Source: Deltaproteobacteria bacterium IMCC39146 (GTDB taxonomy: Bacteria; Desulfobacterota; Desulfuromonadia; Desulfuromonadales; BM103). Taken from it: a DNA stretch of 64,000 bases. Under the pieces are notes generated by a model. That model made no database searches. It saw only the letters and a list, made by a program, of their open reading frames with translations, and was not told the origin of the DNA. The stretch covers positions 1-64,000 of the forward strand of contig JARUHP010000005.1 in NCBI GenBank assembly GCA_030005635.1, given 5' to 3'. Below, one piece after another: positions 45,268-54,766 of this stretch; position 1 is the stretch's first letter; each line of letters opens with the position of its first letter. The position numbers and the translations under genes were made by a program.

Positions 45268-47528
45268 TACTGCGTAGCATTGAATTGGAGAGCTTCGGCA
45301 GATTCCGTGGCTATACTGTTGAATTCCGTCGTGGACTGAACCTTGTCATCGGTCCCAATGAGGCGGGTAAGTCGACGATCGCCGAGGCTGTTCCTGCGGT
45401 TCTTTTTGGTACAGATCATCTGGAGAGGTTCAAACCCTGGGGCCGTAATGTCTGTTCTGCATCGCTCTTTTTTGAGGGCCGGGGACACACCGTTGAAGTC
45501 AAACGCAACCTTCTCACTGATGAGGTTGAGCTGGTTGAAAAAGACGACCTTTATCATGTCAGGTCACAGTTCTCCGGTAATGCCCCGTTCCGGGGGCGCA
45601 GCGCCTCATGTCGCGAGTACCGGGAACTGCTTGAAAAGTTGATTGGTGTTGCCGACGAGAGGCTTTTTCGCGCGACCTACTTCTTTGGACATCATCCGCA
45701 GAGCTGGAGCAGCGACGAGCTCGCTCTTAAGCTGAGAACCCTGGTCAGTGGTACCGCTGAAGCCGATTATGCTGAGATCCTTGACACTTTACTGGAGGAG
45801 CATTTCCAACTGACCCGTAGTAACCCCTGGGGGCGGGACAAGCAACGTGACCGTGAGTATGAAACCGTCTGCCAGCAGTTGTCCGAGCAGGGAGATGATG
45901 AAGGGGCTGTGCCGATCTTTGTGGAGATCGATAATCCTGCCAGTGACGATAGTCAGGTTGCTCTTGAAGAAGAGATAAGTGCTCTTAGAGACGAACTTGA
46001 TTTTGAACGTCAGGAGTATGAGAAGGGCCAACGTTACATTGAGCGTTTTCGTCAGCAGGCTGACATCAACAAAGAAACTGAAGTCAACAAAGAAAAAGTC
46101 GAGCCGTCTGCAAAGGTTGAGCCTGTAAAGGAAGAGAGCTCAGGCACAAACAAGACCCTTGCTGATAGATTGACCGCTGCTGGACTACCGCCCTCTTTGC
46201 CGCCGCAATTGCCAGAATTGTTAAGTAACGCTGCTGAAATCAGGCAGGAGTTAGCAGCCTTACAGCAACCATTCTCGATTCTTCTTGGCCGAGAGAAAAA
46301 GATTCCACAAGTTCCCTGGATGGTGATTGGCTGCCTCCTGGTGCTTTTGGTTGCACTTGCGGCCGTAGCCTTTTGGCAACCTTTTTTCAAAACTCCCCTT
46401 TTGACGGCTGTTGGCGTCTGCTCTGTGGCTCTGCTTGCCTGGGTCTCCTGGCGGCAGATTAATCGTAATAAAATTCTGGAACAGTGCCGTAAAGAGCGTG
46501 GCCTGCTTGAGCAGAAGAAGGGCGTCTCGCAGCAACGACAGGCGGAATTAAGTGAGCGTTGTGATGCTCTTGGCTTGCCGTCTTCTGCGGTCGACCTGGT
46601 TCGTTTGCAAAAACTTGTTATGACTCATCGTCTCTTACTCGACCAATACTGGTCTGCAACGAAATCTGATGATCCTGGGGTCGTTACAGGTGCTGAGGTT
46701 GTTGATCGTGAACCCTCTTCCCAGGACGCCACGGAGCCAGTCGTTGAAAAAGACCTCTTAAAAGATGATGAGGCCGCTGAGGAGTTGCGCCAGTTGGAAG
46801 TGCTGCTGGCTGATTTTGCTGCGAATCTGCAGGAGAAAGAGGCTCGACTTGAGGAGCTGCAGGTGCAGTTGACGTCTGGCTTGCATTCACCGGAGACTAC
46901 TGCTGAAGTCGCCACTGATGTTGCTTCACAGCAAGGCCCTCTGGTGCAGGAAATCGCTGTCAAGAGCACCATGTCACCTCTGCAAAGGCGTAAAAATGAT
47001 CTTGAGGATCGTATTGTTGTTCTACGCAAATCGGTCAACCTGCTTGCAGACGCTGTTGACGAGTTCAGCCGTTCTCACCTGGTAACGTTGAATGCTGAAG
47101 CAGGCAAGATGTTTGGCAAGATTACCGGGGGCCGCTACGCGGAGATCAAACTTGACGAGAATATGGCGCCATCTATTCAGGTAGACGGGCGTCGTTGGGC
47201 TCCCGTGGATCATTTTAGCCGTGGTACCGTTGATGCCATTTATCTGGCTCTGCGGATGGCTTTGGCAAAGGTTCGCGATGATGGACGGTCTTTACCTTTG
47301 ATGCTCGATGATCCCTTTGTCCACCTGGACCAGAAACGCCTTGCGAAAACACTCAACCTGGTTGATCTGGCTTCTGCCGATGGACAATTGATACTCTTCA
47401 GTCATAATCTTGATTTAGGCAAGCGCGCTGCCCGTGAAAGGTGGCATGTCGTTCCCCTCGATGGGGACGTCGTTAACACTACCCCTGATGAAGGAGGAGA
47501 GCATGCCGGACAACTGCATCTTTTGTAA
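45264..47528 (+). CDS. membrane-spanning SMC/Rad50-like ATPase (YhaN-type AAA)
   Basis: 754 residues. Walker A GPNEAGKS (30-37) sits in an N-terminal ATPase half (FGRFRGYTVEFRRGLNLVIG). Long helical arms follow, with two hydrophobic segments at about 350-372 and 376-396 (VPWMVIGCLLVLLVALAAV; LLTAVGVCSVALLAWVSW). The C-terminal half carries the LSGG-like FSRGTVDAIYLALR and Walker B LPLMLDDPFVHLD. It resembles YhaN/Rad50 proteins. YhaN is normally encoded with a nuclease (YhaO/SbcD type); none is adjacent here. Membrane segments in the arm region are unusual for SMC-type proteins. Confidence 0.84.
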   Translation: MILRSIELESFGRFRGYTVEFRRGLNLVIGPNEAGKSTIAEAVPAVLFGTDHLERFKPWGRNVCSASLFFEGRGHTVEVKRNLLTDEVELVEKDDLYHVRSQFSGNAPFRGRSASCREYRELLEKLIGVADERLFRATYFFGHHPQSWSSDELALKLRTLVSGTAEADYAEILDTLLEEHFQLTRSNPWGRDKQRDREYETVCQQLSEQGDDEGAVPIFVEIDNPASDDSQVALEEEISALRDELDFERQEYEKGQRYIERFRQQADINKETEVNKEKVEPSAKVEPVKEESSGTNKTLADRLTAAGLPPSLPPQLPELLSNAAEIRQELAALQQPFSILLGREKKIPQVPWMVIGCLLVLLVALAAVAFWQPFFKTPLLTAVGVCSVALLAWVSWRQINRNKILEQCRKERGLLEQKKGVSQQRQAELSERCDALGLPSSAVDLVRLQKLVMTHRLLLDQYWSATKSDDPGVVTGAEVVDREPSSQDATEPVVEKDLLKDDEAAEELRQLEVLLADFAANLQEKEARLEELQVQLTSGLHSPETTAEVATDVASQQGPLVQEIAVKSTMSPLQRRKNDLEDRIVVLRKSVNLLADAVDEFSRSHLVTLNAEAGKMFGKITGGRYAEIKLDENMAPSIQVDGRRWAPVDHFSRGTVDAIYLALRMALAKVRDDGRSLPLMLDDPFVHLDQKRLAKTLNLVDLASADGQLILFSHNLDLGKRAARERWHVVPLDGDVVNTTPDEGGEHAGQLHLL

Positions 47529-47850
47529 AATCATCTCCGGTGAAATCCCGGGTAAGTTTGTTTATCAAGACGAGCAGGTCGTTGTCCTCGAGGATATCAA
47601 CCCTCAGGCTCCAGATCATCTCCTGATCGTGCCGCGCAAACATGTTCGCACAACACTGGACTTGACTACGGCAGACAATGAGCTGATTGGTCATGTCTTC
47701 CAAATTGCCGGCAAGATAGCTCATGACCGAGGCTTCTCCGAAGACGGATTCCGCGTGGTGAACAATTGCAATGAAGCGGGGGGACAGACGGTCTGGCATA
47801 TCCACTTTCATTTGCTTGGTGGCAGAGATCTGACCTGGCCTCCGGGTTGA
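47503..47850 (+). CDS. HIT-family nucleotide-binding protein
   Basis: 115 residues from ATG 47503 (GGAGGAGAGC upstream), overlapping the ATPase gene by 26 bp. CIFCKIISGEIP is the family start and WHIHFHLLGG the histidine triad (H-x-H-x-H). It is of the HinT type, a purine nucleoside phosphoramidase. It is the last gene of the coupled chain. Confidence 0.95.
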   Translation: MPDNCIFCKIISGEIPGKFVYQDEQVVVLEDINPQAPDHLLIVPRKHVRTTLDLTTADNELIGHVFQIAGKIAHDRGFSEDGFRVVNNCNEAGGQTVWHIHFHLLGGRDLTWPPG

Positions 47851-48006
47851 TCGTCGGATTTGTTTGCTTCTCGACCTTGAACAGGGTTGCGAGATGTTTG
47901 ATTCTGCATTAATATCAGCGAAAAGTTGAGCCCGATGATGTTTTGTCGTGTTATCTGCCTCATGAATAATTGCCTCCTTTACAGCTCTTGAACGGGTGTA
48001 TGTTTC

Positions 48007-49497
48007 ATGGAAAAAATTCATCAACCGATAGCTCAGCTGGTAGCGGCTGAGAATTATGACGACAAACGGCAGCTGCGCCTGATCTACGAGATCATGGAGT
48101 TGCTGGTGACTCATCATGGCGGTAGTCTGAGTGAACAGGTTCTCGACGACTCGATTGATGCTTTGCAAAAAGCCATTCAACTAGCACAAAAAGCACACCG
48201 CAAGCAGGTCCGTAAATCAGGAGAGCCTTATTTCTTCCATCCCCTGCGGGTCGCGCACTTGGCAGCCAGACACTGGATGGATTTTGCCTCGGTGATTGCC
48301 GCTCTTTTGCATGATGTTGTGGAAGATACGCCCACAACACTTGAAGATGTCAGCGAAATGTTTGGCATGGAGATCGGCTTGCTGGTCGATGGCCTGACCA
48401 AGGTTGACGACGATCTTCTTAGTCGCAGTGCATTAAAACAACAGACTTATCGTAAGCAGGTTCTGCTCGCAATCAGGGATGTCCGGGTCCTCTGCCTTAA
48501 GTTCTGGGACCGTATTGACAACCTGCAGACCATCCAGGCGTTAAACCCGGAGAAGCAACGCTTGATCGCCGAAGAGAGCCGGATGATCTACGTTCCTTTG
48601 GCCAGGCACCTTGGTATGGGACGTGTTGCTACGGAGCTTGATGCCCTGTCGTTGAGGATTCTCTATCCTACCCGAGCCGATCGTTATGATTCCCACGTTC
48701 ACGAAATGCGTGAACTTCATGAGTCAACTTTTGGCCGTATTCGTTCCGAAATCCACAATGTCCTGGAGCATCATAAGGTCGATGCCTTGCTTAAGGACCG
48801 CTGGCGACATTTTTCCATTGCAGCAGCCAGAACGACCGGACATGGTTTGCCGGCTCTCTATACCCTGGATATCCTTGTCGATCGATTCCTGGATGCTTAC
48901 CACGCTCTCGGTTTGTTGCATCGTCTCTATCCTCCAATCCCCGGCAAACTTCGTGACCACCTGAATATGCCGTCACAGTATGGATACCAAGCCTTAAAGA
49001 CCAGCGTTCAGGCCGGTGAACTCCGTCTGCGGGTGGAGATCACCACGCGCAAACTTGCGCGTTTTAACGACTCAGGTGTTTTGGCTCCCGGCTTTGAATT
49101 CCGTAGCTCAAGCTTTGAGGATTTGATGCAATCGTTGATCGAGGGTGAGTCGGCTTTTGATATGGATAGCCTGCGTCTGGCCTCTGCATCAATACAGGTT
49201 TATACTCCTCTGGGAGAGGTGCGTTCGCTCCCGGAGGGTAGCAGCGCCCTGGACTTTGCCTTCGATATTCATGAGCATCTGGGACTGCACGCTGTCCGCG
49301 TGCGAATTAATGGTAAGACCCGCCAGCTCAAGGCCCGTTTGATGGATGGAGACCAGATCGATGTCGAAACCTCTGATCGACCGACTGTGTTGCCGAAGTG
49401 GCTGGAATGGGCAGTTACGCCGCGTGCTCGCAACACCATTCGTCGTTATTTACGCTCAAAGGTTAAGCAGTCGCGTACAGACAGAGACAAGTCGTAA
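48007..49497 (+). CDS. RelA/SpoT-like protein: intact HD hydrolase, degenerate synthetase, TGS domain
   Basis: 496 residues, against 700+ for full RelA/SpoT. The HD (p)ppGpp hydrolase is intact: H78 in SGEPYFFHPL, H102/D103 and E106/D107 in LLHDVVEDT, LVDGLTKV, and D168 in LKFWDRIDNLQT. The synthetase region (about 255-360) keeps the frame of the fold but has altered signatures. GRPKHxxS becomes KDRWRHFS, the D-L-A-R strand becomes LDILVDRF, and GYQSLHT becomes GYQALKT. A TGS domain (about 398-460) ends the protein and the ACT/zinc regions are missing. It probably removes alarmone without making it. The deacetylase gene overlaps its 3' end. Confidence 0.82.
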   Translation: MEKIHQPIAQLVAAENYDDKRQLRLIYEIMELLVTHHGGSLSEQVLDDSIDALQKAIQLAQKAHRKQVRKSGEPYFFHPLRVAHLAARHWMDFASVIAALLHDVVEDTPTTLEDVSEMFGMEIGLLVDGLTKVDDDLLSRSALKQQTYRKQVLLAIRDVRVLCLKFWDRIDNLQTIQALNPEKQRLIAEESRMIYVPLARHLGMGRVATELDALSLRILYPTRADRYDSHVHEMRELHESTFGRIRSEIHNVLEHHKVDALLKDRWRHFSIAAARTTGHGLPALYTLDILVDRFLDAYHALGLLHRLYPPIPGKLRDHLNMPSQYGYQALKTSVQAGELRLRVEITTRKLARFNDSGVLAPGFEFRSSSFEDLMQSLIEGESAFDMDSLRLASASIQVYTPLGEVRSLPEGSSALDFAFDIHEHLGLHAVRVRINGKTRQLKARLMDGDQIDVETSDRPTVLPKWLEWAVTPRARNTIRRYLRSKVKQSRTDRDKS

Positions 49498-50572
49498 CCC
49501 GTTTCTCAGCTGTTTCTCTTTTGTGCTTTTTGCACTGCTTCTGATGCCAGCCGAGTTGGTGTTTGCCAACGAAGTAAATGTTTTTGTTTATCATCGCTTC
49601 AACGATTCCCGCTATCCCTCTACCAATATCACGATAGAAGCTTTTAAAGATCATCTTGAAACGCTCAAGGCCGAACGCTTTACTGTTCTGACCCTTGGAG
49701 AGGTTGTCGATCGCATGAGCGCAGGTGAGAGCCTGCCACAGCGCTGTGCCGTGATTTCAGTAGATGATGGTTATCTTTCCTTCCTGACTGATGGTTGGCC
49801 TCTGCTGAAGCAATATGGTTATCCTGCAACTCTATTTGTCAGTACCGATACAGTCGGTGGTTCTGATTTCATGGATTGGTGGGACCTTCTTATGCTGCAG
49901 AAGGAAGGTGTTGAAATTGGTAATCACTCTGCCAGTCATGCTTACCTACTAGACCGTATCCCTGCAGAAAACGACGATGAATGGCGAACCAGGGTCGCTG
50001 AAGACCTGAAGCGCTCTCAAGCTCTGTTTCAAAAGCATCTCAGCACATCTCCACGACTCTTTGCTTATCCCTATGGTGAATTCTCTACAGAGTTGACAGG
50101 CTTGATCCGTGATGCTGGTTTCGTCGCTGCCTTTGGCCAGCAATCCGGTGTCATTGCCGACGGGCAAGATATGCACACCTTACCAAGGTTTCCGGTCGGT
50201 GGTGCCTATTCCGCTGTCAGCGAGTTTCGTAGTCGTCTTTTTATGAAGAGCTTGCCTGTTCAATTGAAAGCCCATCAAGATACTGTAATCAATGATGAAA
50301 ACCCGCCCACCTTAAAGTTTTACCTGAACAGCAAAATTGTTGATGAAGGAACTTTGAAGTGTTTTGTTCAAGGGGGGGCAGGGTGTTTGTTAGAGGGGGG
50401 GCTGGGAGAAGGTAGGGCTTACTCAGTGAAGGCGCTGCAGCCCTTGGTTGGACGCCGTAGCAAGTACACGGTTACAGCTTCTGATACGTCTGGTCAGGTG
50501 TGGTACTGGTACAGTCAATTATGGGTTTTACCGAGAGCCATGGGTGTGACCAATCAACCTGTTTCTCGTTGA
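49424..50572 (+). CDS. exported polysaccharide deacetylase (CE4)
   Basis: About 382 residues from GTG 49424; the start is uncertain (ATG 49346, GTG 49523 and ATG 49544 are in frame, none with a good ribosome site). A signal segment (FSFVLFALLLMPAELVFA) precedes the CE4 domain. Catalytic motifs: ISVDDGYLS, IGNHSASHAYL and the arginine-side FAYPYGEFS. It removes acetyl groups from an N-acetylated polysaccharide or peptidoglycan in the envelope. The gene overlaps the end of the RSH gene and, convergently, the end of the Bax-like gene by 45 bp. Confidence 0.82.
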   Translation: MLATPFVVIYAQRLSSRVQTETSRNPFLSCFSFVLFALLLMPAELVFANEVNVFVYHRFNDSRYPSTNITIEAFKDHLETLKAERFTVLTLGEVVDRMSAGESLPQRCAVISVDDGYLSFLTDGWPLLKQYGYPATLFVSTDTVGGSDFMDWWDLLMLQKEGVEIGNHSASHAYLLDRIPAENDDEWRTRVAEDLKRSQALFQKHLSTSPRLFAYPYGEFSTELTGLIRDAGFVAAFGQQSGVIADGQDMHTLPRFPVGGAYSAVSEFRSRLFMKSLPVQLKAHQDTVINDENPPTLKFYLNSKIVDEGTLKCFVQGGAGCLLEGGLGEGRAYSVKALQPLVGRRSKYTVTASDTSGQVWYWYSQLWVLPRAMGVTNQPVSR

Positions 50573-51529
50573 GAAAAGGCCGCTGCCGGTTGTGCCGATA
50601 TTCGTAATAAGTTCTCCTTCGGGTTGACGCAATTTGGCCAGGTTGACCTGCTCCAGGTTGTTCTGACGGATCATGGCAGTAATCTCTTCAATGTACTCTT
50701 CCCCACGCTGAGAATAATTAATCAGCCCTTTGGAAAGCGCTGCGCCTGTTACCGGCTTCTCCCTTTTCCGTAATTCGGCTCTGATCCCACGGAGCTTTCG
50801 GTAGGCGCCGTTACGGTTGAGATTGTTCATGTAGCTGCGAATCGATTGATATATGCTGGCGAATACACGAACCTCGTAAGTTTCACCTGCTGGGCGTCCG
50901 GCAGGGACGAGCCCCGTGCCAGGTTTGAAGGTCCATTCTCCAAAGAGGTTGTTTCCCATCTGTGCAAATCTGGACGTTCCCCACGCGGATTCGTTGGCGG
51001 CCTGAGCCAGAACCAGGGCAGGGGGGATTGTATCAACCCGTTGGAGAAGCTGTCTGCGGGCTCGCTGGTCAGTTAGCGGCCGCCCGCGAAGACCGTAACG
51101 TTTGGCTAAGACTTGTATTCGCTCAGGGTCGCCGGCCTCTTCAGCCCTTGCTTGGTGCCTGGCAAGTGTTTGCTGGATTTCCTGACGTTCCTGTCTGATC
51201 TCATGGTTTGCGAGAAGAACCATCGGTAAGAGGGCCATAAAAAAAGTCTTTTTCTTGGTTCTTGTATTGACCGAACTGTTGATGTCTTCAGGGATTTGCT
51301 CAAGGATAAGTGGAGGGATGTCACTGTCAAGGGCCATCCATTCGTAGTCCAGGGTCTGAAAAAAAGCGCGTAAGCCTGCGGTTGTCTCTGGCTTTATGAC
51401 CGGGGCTGTCTTAGCGGTAATCTGTTGTGCAGCAAAGGCCTCTCCGTGAGGGCTGCTGGTAAGTGTGAGCAGCAGCCCTGTGGCGAGCAGCCAGGATAAG
51501 CGTGGTATAATTATTGGGTTGTTAGACAT
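50528..51529 (-). CDS. Bax-like exported glucosaminidase
   Basis: 333 residues. A signal peptide (about 1-33) is followed by a glucosaminidase/FlgJ-type domain with [29 protein letters not shown], which contains the catalytic glutamate, and the C-terminal [18 protein letters not shown]. Closest to E. coli Bax. It would cut the glycan backbone of peptidoglycan in the periplasm. Its 3' end overlaps the deacetylase gene, which acts on a related polymer. The two are convergent, not co-transcribed. Confidence 0.9.
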   Translation of the reverse strand: MSNNPIIIPRLSWLLATGLLLTLTSSPHGEAFAAQQITAKTAPVIKPETTAGLRAFFQTLDYEWMALDSDIPPLILEQIPEDINSSVNTRTKKKTFFMALLPMVLLANHEIRQERQEIQQTLARHQARAEEAGDPERIQVLAKRYGLRGRPLTDQRARRQLLQRVDTIPPALVLAQAANESAWGTSRFAQMGNNLFGEWTFKPGTGLVPAGRPAGETYEVRVFASIYQSIRSYMNNLNRNGAYRKLRGIRAELRKREKPVTGAALSKGLINYSQRGEEYIEEITAMIRQNNLEQVNLAKLRQPEGELITNIGTTGSGLFSTRNRLIGHTHGSR

Positions 51530-51634
51530 CTGCTATCCAGGGTTATCGTTTTTGTTGCCAACTATGAGCCAAGCTGGCGCGGATTATATCACGCTTGTTT
51601 TCAGGCCGACAAGTCATCATTAGGAGGTGGCACC

Positions 51635-52054
51635 ATGAAATCATATCGCAAGGAGCTCTGGTTTGAGATAGAGAGCCGCAGAGGCTTTATTAATATTACC
51701 CCACAGGTTTCCGCCTGCCTGGTTGAGAGTGGTATTCAGGAGGGTCTTGTTCTCTGTAACGCTATGCATATTACGGCTTCGGTATTTATTAATGACGATG
51801 AAGCAGGTCTTCATCATGATTTGGAGCGCTGGCTGGAGCAGCTCGCGCCTCACGAGCCGCTGAGTCTTTATGAACATAATCGAACGGGTGAGGATAACGG
51901 TGATGGACATTTAAAGCGTACAATCATGGGCCGTGAGGTGGTCGTAGCCGTGTCGAATGGGCAGCTTGATTTCGGGCCCTGGGAGCAGCTTTTTTATGGT
52001 GAGTTTGATGGTCGAAGGCGCAAACGTGTCCTGGTAAAAATTGTTGGCGAATAG
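51635..52054 (+). CDS. YjbQ/UPF0047 family protein (secondary thiamine-phosphate synthase type)
   Basis: 139 residues. Motifs [76 protein letters not shown] are diagnostic. Conserved His and Asp cluster around CNAMHITAS and EDNGDGH. Members show weak thiamine-phosphate synthase activity in vivo; the true role is unclear. AGGAGGTGGC precedes the ATG. Confidence 0.95.
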   Translation: MKSYRKELWFEIESRRGFINITPQVSACLVESGIQEGLVLCNAMHITASVFINDDEAGLHHDLERWLEQLAPHEPLSLYEHNRTGEDNGDGHLKRTIMGREVVVAVSNGQLDFGPWEQLFYGEFDGRRRKRVLVKIVGE

Positions 52055-52176
52055 AGCATTACTCATCAACCTATTTACAAACCACCTAGAACGTCGTTTT
52101 ATCTCCTTGTATTTATTGTGGCCTTGCCTATAATTAATGAAACTTTAGTCCCTTCTTATCAATGGAGGACAGCGCC

Positions 52177-52515
52177 ATGAATGCATCCATCGTTTTCGGA
52201 TTGTTCGCGCTTTATGTCGCATCCATATCTCTCTACCTGGTTCTCTCTGGACGGCAAGATTCTTTGCTGGAAATGCTTCGGCGTTTCTGGGGCCGCACGC
52301 TCGGTCATGCCTTTTATTTTGTTGCAAATGTTGGCCTGCCCCTCGTTCTTTGCGTTGTTTGCCTTGGCTGGGGGGTACGGCAGTACGATCCTGCTCTTGC
52401 GTCGTATGATCCGCACAGTTCCCTACAGTTGAACGTTGAGTCTTACCGTGATTTGAGGTCGTTTCAGCAGTCTGAACAAATTCCAGAAACCATTGATATC
52501 GTCTACGGAGCCTGA
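52177..52515 (+). CDS. small membrane protein of unknown function
   Basis: 112 residues from ATG 52177 (GGAGGACAGC upstream). Two membrane segments at about 4-24 and 42-64 (FGLFALYVASISLYLVL; FYFVANVGLPLVLCVVCLGWGV), then a soluble tail. No family recognised. It is followed by a short spacer and htpG. Confidence 0.72.
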   Translation: MNASIVFGLFALYVASISLYLVLSGRQDSLLEMLRRFWGRTLGHAFYFVANVGLPLVLCVVCLGWGVRQYDPALASYDPHSSLQLNVESYRDLRSFQQSEQIPETIDIVYGA

Positions 52516-52597
52516 TCTTTCTTCTCATTATCTTAACAATCTCCAATGTCGTTACTGTCTGCCTTCCGGACTTTAACCTTGTCAGGGAGGTTTTTTT

Positions 52598-54568
52598 ATG
52601 ACAGAGCAGAATTCTACAGAGCAGGGCACAATTTCAATTCATACGGATAATATCTTTCCGATCATCAAGAAATGGCTTTACAGCGAAAAAGAGATTTTTC
52701 TTCGTGAACTCGTCTCCAATGCCGTTGATGCGATGCACAAGATGTAACATGTCACTCTTATGGAGAGTCTGCAGGTTGCCGATGATTACCGGATTGACGT
52801 TCTGCTGGATAAAGACAAAAAGACTTTAACGATTAAAGATAACGGCATCGGCATGAATGCTGATGAGATCCGTCGTTACATCAACCAGATCGCATTTTCA
52901 TCTGCGGAAGAGTTTGTCGAGAAATTCAAGAATCTGGAAGACAAAAGCCAGATTATTGGTCACTTCGGTCTCGGTTTTTACTCGGCCTTTATGGTTGCAA
53001 AGAAGCTGGAGATTCGCTCACTCAGTTATCATGCGGGCTCTGTCGGTACACACTGGACCTGTGACGGATCGACCAGCTATGAGCTCGCTGAAATTGAAAA
53101 AGCCGACCGGGGCACGGAAATCATCCTTAGCCTGGAAGATGACGAGCTTGAATTCCTCGAGCCTGTGCGTGTCCGTGGAGTTTTAACCCGTTACTGCAAT
53201 TTCCTGCCTGTTGCAATCGACCTCGAAGATGCGGTCGTCAATGATCAGAATCCTCTCTGGACGCGCATGGCCTCGGAACTCAGTGATGAGGAGTATAAAG
53301 AGTTTTACAAGAAGCTTTATCCTTTTTCAGAGGAGCCTCTGTTCTGGTTTTACCTCAATATTGATTTCCCTTTCAACCTGAAGGGCATTCTCTCTTTCCC
53401 GAAATTGACCAATGAGTTTGATGTTACTAAAAGTCACATTAAGCTGTCTTGCAATCAGGTCTTTGTCAGTGACAACTGTGCTGAATTGATTCCGGAATTC
53501 CTCACCCCTCTGCAAGGGTGTCTTGATGCCCCGGACCTGCCGCTTAAGATCTCACGCAGTTACTTGCAGAACGAGCCACAGGTTCGTAAAATCCGTGACG
53601 TTATTGCCAGTCGTGTTGCGGGCAAAATGCTTGAACTCGACAAACAAGATCGTACCGCCTTCTCTTCGATCTGGGCCGACATCCATACTTTTGCCAAGTT
53701 CGGCATGATGAAGGACGACAAGCTCTACGAAAAGCTCAAAGACAACACGCTCTTCGCTGTGAGCGGCTCAGAAGAGTGGACCACTTTGCCTGAATACCTG
53801 GAGAACAGTGCCGCTGCAGAGGCGACAAATGTCTATTACACTAACGATGAGGTGGCGCAGGCCACTTACCTGAAGCTGTTCAAAGCCCAGGGGGTTGATG
53901 TCCTGGTCCTTGATACTCAGATCGATTCGCACTTCATTCAGTTCCTGGAAATGAATAACTCGGAGGTCAAGTTTGCCAGGGTCGATGCCGATGTCACACA
54001 GAACCTGAGCGAACAGGAGGCTGCAAGTGAACTGATCGACGGCGAGGACGGCAAAACACGTGATGAGCGTATAATCGATGTTTTTAAAAGGTCTTTGCCG
54101 GATGAGAAGTTCGAGGTGCGTGTGGAGAGGCTCAAGGATGATTCAGTTCCTGCCATGGCTCTTTTCGCGGAGCAGGGGCGTCGTTTTAAAGAGATGACAC
54201 GCACCATGGGCAAAGATATCTCTTTGCCTGACAATGCGTTTTCGCTACTGATTAACGGGGCCAGCCCGGTTGTGCAGAACATTCATGACCTTGATGCAAT
54301 GCAGAAGCTTGAAGATGTTGAGTTACTGGTCGCACAGGTTTATGACTTGGCCATGTTGACTTGTCGTGCCTTTGATCCGGAGCGCATGGCACGTTTTCTC
54401 GATCGCAGTAATCAACAGCTTTCCAGGGTGAATGTTGAAGCTGCTGATAAAGAGTGGCCTGATAACTTTTTCCCGTTTCAAATGAAAAACAGGGACTCTT
54501 TCAGAGCCCCTCAGATTGTTGACAAACCCCACATTGAGTTGATGTGGGGTTTGTTTTTGACTATCTGA
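52598..54568 (+). pseudogene. htpG: Hsp90 chaperone HtpG, interrupted by an in-frame stop
   Basis: The frame starting at ATG 52598 (AGGGAGG upstream) reads a normal HtpG N-terminus ([31 protein letters not shown]), then TAA at 52745-52747. The same frame resumes as HVTLMESLQVADDY and continues for about 600 codons through IKDNGIGMNADE, IIGHFGLGFYSAFMV and the middle domain. The TAA is one base from AAA (Lys), the residue expected there. The upstream part carries the ATP-binding Glu/Asn helix (ELVSNAVDA), so a start at ATG 52760 would lack it. The last ~45 codons run through a terminator hairpin (see findings). It is either a pseudogene, a sequencing error or a readthrough case. Confidence 0.85.
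54522..54559 (+). terminator. terminator hairpin inside the end of the htpG frame
   Basis: Perfect 13-bp stem ACAAACCCCACAT/ATGTGGGGTTTGT with a 7-base loop and TTTTGA. It is encoded within the last codons of the htpG frame, which suggests the true stop has been lost. Confidence 0.85.
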
Positions 54569-54621
54569 CAGCTTGAGCATCTCTATGTTTTTTTGGTAGT
54601 CTCAGAGGGATAAATTGTTAA

Positions 54622-54766
54622 CCTGTTGTTCTTTTTGGAGAACTTATATTCCTAAAGACAAAAGCAAAACCGTCGGGGTTGCCCGACAGCAACGTCATTT
54701 TCTTTGTGGCGACAAAGAAAATGAAGCAAAAGAAAGCTTGGCGCTGCGCTAGGCATGTTTTGCTCG
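54622..54766 (+). repeat. dispersed intergenic repeat, copy 2
   Basis: Matches 16,065-16,211 in the same orientation with few differences. It begins after the end of htpG as copy 1 begins after the DUF2817 gene. A weaker match follows at 54,816-54,850 (TTCCCCC…GAGGCCCTT). The remaining spacer to fxsA (54,851-54,974) shows no gene. Confidence 0.85.
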
